Positions 45,056 through 49,345 of a stretch of DNA of 49,345 nt are shown piece by piece. Positions within the stretch are counted from its first letter, which is position 1, and the number at the start of each line of letters is the position of its first letter. The stretch is taken from positions 1 to 49,345 of the forward strand of contig JAAXGQ010000045.1 of assembly GCA_012271265.1 (NCBI GenBank), read 5' to 3'. The notes under the pieces were generated by a model, which ran no database searches, was not told where the DNA came from, and worked only from the letters and a program-made list of their open reading frames with translations. The stretch is from Vicinamibacteraceae bacterium (GTDB lineage Bacteria > Acidobacteriota > Vicinamibacteria > Marinacidobacterales > Marinacidobacteraceae). The position numbers and the translations under genes were made by a program.

Positions 45056-47392
45056 GTGACCGGCGCCGCATCGGCCACCCCGCCCGGGGACGGGGACCGT
45101 GGAGGAGTCTCCCGCCGATCTGTCGCAGGGGCGCTCCGCGATGCGTTGACCGGAGTCTCCGAGGTCGCGCGCGGGACGGCGCCGACGGCGCAGCCTCCTC
45201 CGACCGACAACAACCAGAAGCGGACGGGGTTCTTTCGCGCGATCCGAAGCCTCGCCGGATCGCGGGGAAGCCTCCGGCGGCAGTTCGCCCTGGGGATCGG
45301 AACCGCGGTCCTGTTCCCGCTTCTCGCGAGCGCGGTGGCGCTCGTCGCGTTCTTCCGGGTGAGCACCCTGCAGCGGGAGATCAACAGCGAGTACGTGCCG
45401 GCGCTGACCCGCGCGGTACAGATCGGGCAGCTGGCGGCGCGGCTCGCCGGCGCCGCCCCGGCGCTCGTCGCCGCGGCCCAGGAGCGGGGTGATGACGAGG
45501 GGGACGCTCAAGGAATCCCCTCGCCGGGCGACGCAGAAAGCGGCGGCCAGTTGATGGAGCACGCGGCCCGGATGATTGAACTCTCCAGCGGGATGGCCGC
45601 GAGTGAGCGCACGCAGTCGCTGCAGGCGTTTTCCGAGGACCTTGCGAGCAACCTTCGGGACATTCAGGTCTCTGTCAACACGAGCGTGGCCCTGCAGGAG
45701 AAGGAGGAAGCCATCAGGGAACGCGCCGCGGTCCTCACCCAGCGGCTGAGTCAGGTCAGCGGCGCGCCGCTCGACGACCAGTTGTTCTACATGGCCACAG
45801 GTCTGCGGAACCTCGATGATTCCCCGGCGCCGCCAGCGGTTCGCGGTTCCGAAGCGGAGGTGAGGCAGATCGCGGCCCTCGGGGTCCTGGACTCCCGGGC
45901 CAGCCTGGCGTTGAGCCTGCTGAACGACGCGACCGTCCTGCGGGACTTTGCCCGGCTGGACACCGTGGAAGAGCAGTTCGTCGCGGCGACCGACGCGGTG
46001 GAGCGGGCGCTGGCCACGCTGGGGCCCCGCGCCCCGCCGCAGTTGGGCGAAATCGTGCGGGAAGTGACGGCGCTGGGCCTGGGGGAGGACGGTGCGTTTC
46101 CGGTGCATCGGGCCTATCTCACCGAGACGCGCAACCAGGTGGCCTACCTGGAACGGAACGTCCAGATCACCGAGTCTCTCGAGGCTGCGGTGACGAGCCT
46201 GACCATCGGGCTCGAAGTGGACGCCCTCTTCGCCACGGAGGGTTCGGAGACAGCGCTGAATCTCGGCCGGCTGCTGCTGGTCGGGCTGAACATCATTGGG
46301 ATCGCCTGCGCCGGCGTGGTGCTCTGGATCCTGGGACGCAGGGTCATCGCCCGACTCACCCGGCTCTCCTCCGCCATGCGCCGCATGGCCGAGGGCGACC
46401 TGGAGACCGAAGTGCGCACTCGCGGCAGCGACGAAGTCGCGGTGATGGGCCAGGCGCTCGAGGTCTTCCGGCGTCACGCGCTGGAGGTGCAGCGGCTGAA
46501 CCTGGTGGAGGAACTGGCGAAGAAGGTCGAGGCCCAGAACGAGAAACTGGAGAACACCCTCGCCGACCTGCGCCGGGCCCAGGATCAGATGGTCATGCAG
46601 GAGAAGCTGGCGTCACTCGGACAGCTCACCGCCGGCATTGCCCACGAAATCAAGAACCCGCTCAACTTCGTGAACAACTTCGCGGACATCTCGGTGAGCC
46701 TCATCGAGGACCTGAACGCGGAAATCGATGACGTCAGCGAGAGAATCCCGGAGGACAGCAAGGAAGAAATCAAGGACATCAGCGCCGACCTCACCGGAAA
46801 CATGGAGCGGATCGTTCACCACGGAAAGCGCGCCAGCTCCATCGTCTACGGGATGCTCGAGCACTCCCGGAAAGAAGCCGGGGACAGCCGCCCGACCGAC
46901 ATCAACGGCATGCTCGAGGAGTTTCTGGCCCTGGCCTTCCACTCGATGCGTGCTGAGGACAACACCTTCCAGATGACGATCCGCAAGGACCTCGGCAGCA
47001 ATGTGGGAGAGATCGAGGCCGTTCCCCAGGACCTCAGCCGGGTGTTCCTCAATATCGTCACGAACGCCTGCCAGGCCACGCTGGAGAAGCAGCACGCGGA
47101 CGGGGTGGATCCGGCCTGGGAACCTCTCATCAACGTCCGGAGCCGCCGCGAGAACGGCACGGTCGAAGTCCGGATCCGCGACAACGGCCCCGGCATCCCC
47201 GACAAGGTCAAGGCCAGGCTCTTCGAGCCGTTCTTCACCACCAAGGAGGGGACCAAGGGGACCGGGTTGGGGCTCTCGCTGGCCTACGACATCGTGCGCA
47301 GCCACGGCGGCGAACTCGCGGTGGAATCGGAAGTCGGAATCGGCACGGAGTTCACCATCACCCTCCCCGACCGCCCCCCACCCGCCGCCTGA
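45056..47392 (+). CDS. Transmembrane sensor histidine kinase (HAMP, HisKA-like, HATPase_c)
   Basis: TM segments flanking a periplasmic region; MQEKLASLGQLTAGIAHEIKNPLNFVNNF; NIVTNACQATLEK; RIRDNGPGIPDKVKARLFEPFFTTKEGTKGTGLGLSLAYDIVRSHGG. Confidence 0.93.
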   Translation: MTGAASATPPGDGDRGGVSRRSVAGALRDALTGVSEVARGTAPTAQPPPTDNNQKRTGFFRAIRSLAGSRGSLRRQFALGIGTAVLFPLLASAVALVAFFRVSTLQREINSEYVPALTRAVQIGQLAARLAGAAPALVAAAQERGDDEGDAQGIPSPGDAESGGQLMEHAARMIELSSGMAASERTQSLQAFSEDLASNLRDIQVSVNTSVALQEKEEAIRERAAVLTQRLSQVSGAPLDDQLFYMATGLRNLDDSPAPPAVRGSEAEVRQIAALGVLDSRASLALSLLNDATVLRDFARLDTVEEQFVAATDAVERALATLGPRAPPQLGEIVREVTALGLGEDGAFPVHRAYLTETRNQVAYLERNVQITESLEAAVTSLTIGLEVDALFATEGSETALNLGRLLLVGLNIIGIACAGVVLWILGRRVIARLTRLSSAMRRMAEGDLETEVRTRGSDEVAVMGQALEVFRRHALEVQRLNLVEELAKKVEAQNEKLENTLADLRRAQDQMVMQEKLASLGQLTAGIAHEIKNPLNFVNNFADISVSLIEDLNAEIDDVSERIPEDSKEEIKDISADLTGNMERIVHHGKRASSIVYGMLEHSRKEAGDSRPTDINGMLEEFLALAFHSMRAEDNTFQMTIRKDLGSNVGEIEAVPQDLSRVFLNIVTNACQATLEKQHADGVDPAWEPLINVRSRRENGTVEVRIRDNGPGIPDKVKARLFEPFFTTKEGTKGTGLGLSLAYDIVRSHGGELAVESEVGIGTEFTITLPDRPPPAA

Positions 47393-47520
47393 CCCCTTGA
47401 ACGCAGCACTCCTGACCGGACTCCCAGGGTGCGGCGGCTCCGGGTGACATCTCGCGGCCGCAGCGCGCCGCATCCGCGGACCCGCCTTTGGCGGAGGCCG
47501 CCCTGGAGCCAGGATTCGCA

Positions 47521-48960
47521 ATGAGTTCTTCCATCGATCGTCGTTCCTTCTTCCAATGGCTGGCCGTATCTGCGCCGTCCCTGATCGGGCTGGCGCGACT
47601 CGCCGAGGCGGCCGGATCCGCTGGACCAACCGGACCGACCGTGCGGAATCCACCGGCCGTCCCGGACGAGCCGACGCGCGCGCCCAATTACGGCCCACTG
47701 ATGACCAGTTCGGACAGTCCCCGTTTCGAGATTCCGGAAGGTTTCCGCTGCGTTCCCGTGAGTTCAAGCGGTCTGGCTACGTCGGGTCGATCCGATCTCG
47801 ACGTGCCCAACGCCTTTGACGGCATGGCCGCCTTCCCGTTGCCGAACGGCAACCTGCGACTGATCCGTAACCACGAAATGCGCGACAGCGCGACGAGCGC
47901 GCACGCGCGACCCATCGGCGAGCCTTACTACGATCCCCTGGCCACCGGAGGCACGACGTCGCTGGAGATCCGGATCTCCGACGCGGCTGGCGACCTGACC
48001 GTCGAATTGGTGGATGAATTCGTGTCCCTGGCAGGCACTCTTCGAAACTGCGCGGGCGGGCCAACGCCCTGGGGCAGTTGGCTGTCCTGCGAAGAGACCG
48101 TATACGGCCCGCAGGCCGGCTATCGCAGGCCGCACGGATACGTCTTCGAGGTCCCGGCAGGCGCCGCAGCCGCGGTCGATCCGTTGCCGCTGCGAGAGAT
48201 GGGGCGCTTCGTGCACGAGGCCGCGGCCGTGGACCCGGTCACCGGGATCGTGTACGAGACCGAAGACCGGAACTACGAACCGGGGCAGCACCCGGGCGCG
48301 GGCTTCTACCGGTTCATCCCCCATCAGGCGGATGTGTTGTCCGCAGGCGGTCGTCTGCAGATGCTGGCGATTACCGACCGACCCCGTTACGCGACGGCTC
48401 GGGGACAAACCGTTGGCGCCGTGCACCCGGTTCACTGGGTTGACATCGACAATCCCGATCCTGCGGATGCCGAAGAGAACCCATTGGCCGTCTTCCGCCA
48501 GGGCCGGGCGAGGGGCGCGGCGAGCTTCGACCGACTCGAGGGCGCCTGGCACGGAGACGATGGCATCTACATCGTGTCCACGAGCGGAGGCGACGCCAGG
48601 TCCGGACAGGTCTTCCACTACCGTCCCACATCGGATGACGCCGGCGAACTGACGCTCGTCTTTGAGTCATCGTCCAGCCGGGTGCTCGATGCCCCCGACA
48701 ACGTCGTGGTCAGCCCGCGGGGCGGAGTCGTGCTGTGCGAGGACGGGACCGACGATCACTACATCCGGGGTCTGAATCGCGAGGGGGAGATCTTCAACCT
48801 TGTGCACGCGCCGAACCCGGTCGGCGAGTACGCGGGAACATGTTTCAGCCCCGACGGGAGAGTGCTGTTTTTCAACGTGCAGGGATCGGGGAGGTTTGGC
48901 GGCCCACGGTCCAGCACGACGTATGCGATGTGGGGGCCGTGGGAAAAGGGGCCCGTGTAG
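47521..48960 (+). CDS. PhoX-like / DUF839 family protein with Tat signal
   Basis: IDRRSFFQWL Tat motif; RLIRNHEMRD, GGPTPWGSWLSCEETVYG, RFVHEAAAVDPVTGIVYETEDRN, PDNVVVSPRGGVVLCEDGTDDHYIRGL. Confidence 0.85.
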   Translation: MSSSIDRRSFFQWLAVSAPSLIGLARLAEAAGSAGPTGPTVRNPPAVPDEPTRAPNYGPLMTSSDSPRFEIPEGFRCVPVSSSGLATSGRSDLDVPNAFDGMAAFPLPNGNLRLIRNHEMRDSATSAHARPIGEPYYDPLATGGTTSLEIRISDAAGDLTVELVDEFVSLAGTLRNCAGGPTPWGSWLSCEETVYGPQAGYRRPHGYVFEVPAGAAAAVDPLPLREMGRFVHEAAAVDPVTGIVYETEDRNYEPGQHPGAGFYRFIPHQADVLSAGGRLQMLAITDRPRYATARGQTVGAVHPVHWVDIDNPDPADAEENPLAVFRQGRARGAASFDRLEGAWHGDDGIYIVSTSGGDARSGQVFHYRPTSDDAGELTLVFESSSSRVLDAPDNVVVSPRGGVVLCEDGTDDHYIRGLNREGEIFNLVHAPNPVGEYAGTCFSPDGRVLFFNVQGSGRFGGPRSSTTYAMWGPWEKGPV

Positions 48961-49017
48961 CCAGGGCGGCGCGCCCCTGCGGCGCCCTTTGGAACCCATT
49001 GCCGCGCCAGAGACGGC

Positions 49018-49345
49018 GATCCATGGAGCGCCGGCCCCATGGAGCGCCGGCGTCCTCGCCGGCCTACGCCGCACCCTCGGTCCCCAAGCCAGTCTCCTGC
49101 CGACTCCGCCGCACCATGGAGCGCCGGCGTCCTCGCCGGCCTACGCCGCACCGCAGGTCCCTCAGCCAGTCTCCTGCCGACCGCGCCGCCACATGGAACG
49201 CCGGCCCCATGGAGCGCCGGCGTCCTCGCCGGCCTACGCCGCACCGCAGGTCCCTCTTAGAGGCAGTCCCCTGCCGACCGCGCCAACGTGCCGACCGACC
49301 GTGGACCGGGAGGCCCACGGTCCATGCCCGCCTCCGGCGGTGGCC
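49018..49345 (+). repeat. Palindromic repeat cluster D
   Basis: Three copies of ATGGAGCGCCGGCGTCCTCGCCGGCCTACGCCGCACC (cores at about 49041, 49118, 49211; spacings 77 and 93 bp) and a terminal block CGACCGACCGTGGACC...CATGCCCGCCTCCGGCGGTGGCC matching cluster A (about 78-128). Confidence 0.9.

Noticed and set aside
49018-49345. CRISPR array or tandem satellite
   Set aside because: Few units, irregular spacing (77 and 93 bp), units dispersed and inverted elsewhere, spacers conserved rather than unique, no cas genes
1-49345. Composite mobile element bounded by the terminal repeats
   Set aside because: The same repeats occur internally at two gene junctions, no transposase or integrase is seen, and gene content is ordinary chromosomal

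Overview
High-GC (about 65-70%) bacterial chromosomal segment. Its gene content (GWxTD-domain protein, Oar-like TonB-dependent receptors with carboxypeptidase-regulatory domains, CRTAC1/FG-GAP plus TPR pair, many Tat-exported enzymes) looks Acidobacteriota-like; that assignment is inference. About 28 genes are supportable. They are dominated by export, scavenging and catabolic functions: two TonB-dependent receptors, M28 and M14-like metallohydrolases, a matrixin-like protease, FAD amino-acid oxidase, RidA, APC permease, MFS, two YtcJ-like amidohydrolases, FAH, amidase, MscS, class-V aminotransferase, a response regulator-PP2C / substrate-binding protein / histidine kinase operon, and PhoX-like DUF839. 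I saw no tRNA, rRNA, CRISPR array or transposase. The most interesting signals are: (1) a compact, highly structured leader at about 32083-32251 on the minus strand, with a 14-bp closing stem that sequesters a Shine-Dalgarno, several internal hairpins, an 18-codon upstream ORF ending inside the stem, and a promoter upstream; (2) an exported D-amino-acid-oxidase-like protein whose domain order is circularly permuted relative to canonical DAAO, near a lipoprotein RidA, an APC permease and a Tat-type HD protein; (3) a family of palindromic BIME-like repeats at four places, at least two of them convergent gene junctions; (4) recurring leaderless gene starts; (5) decayed or frameshifted genes. All calls come from reading the sequence only; no database search was run.
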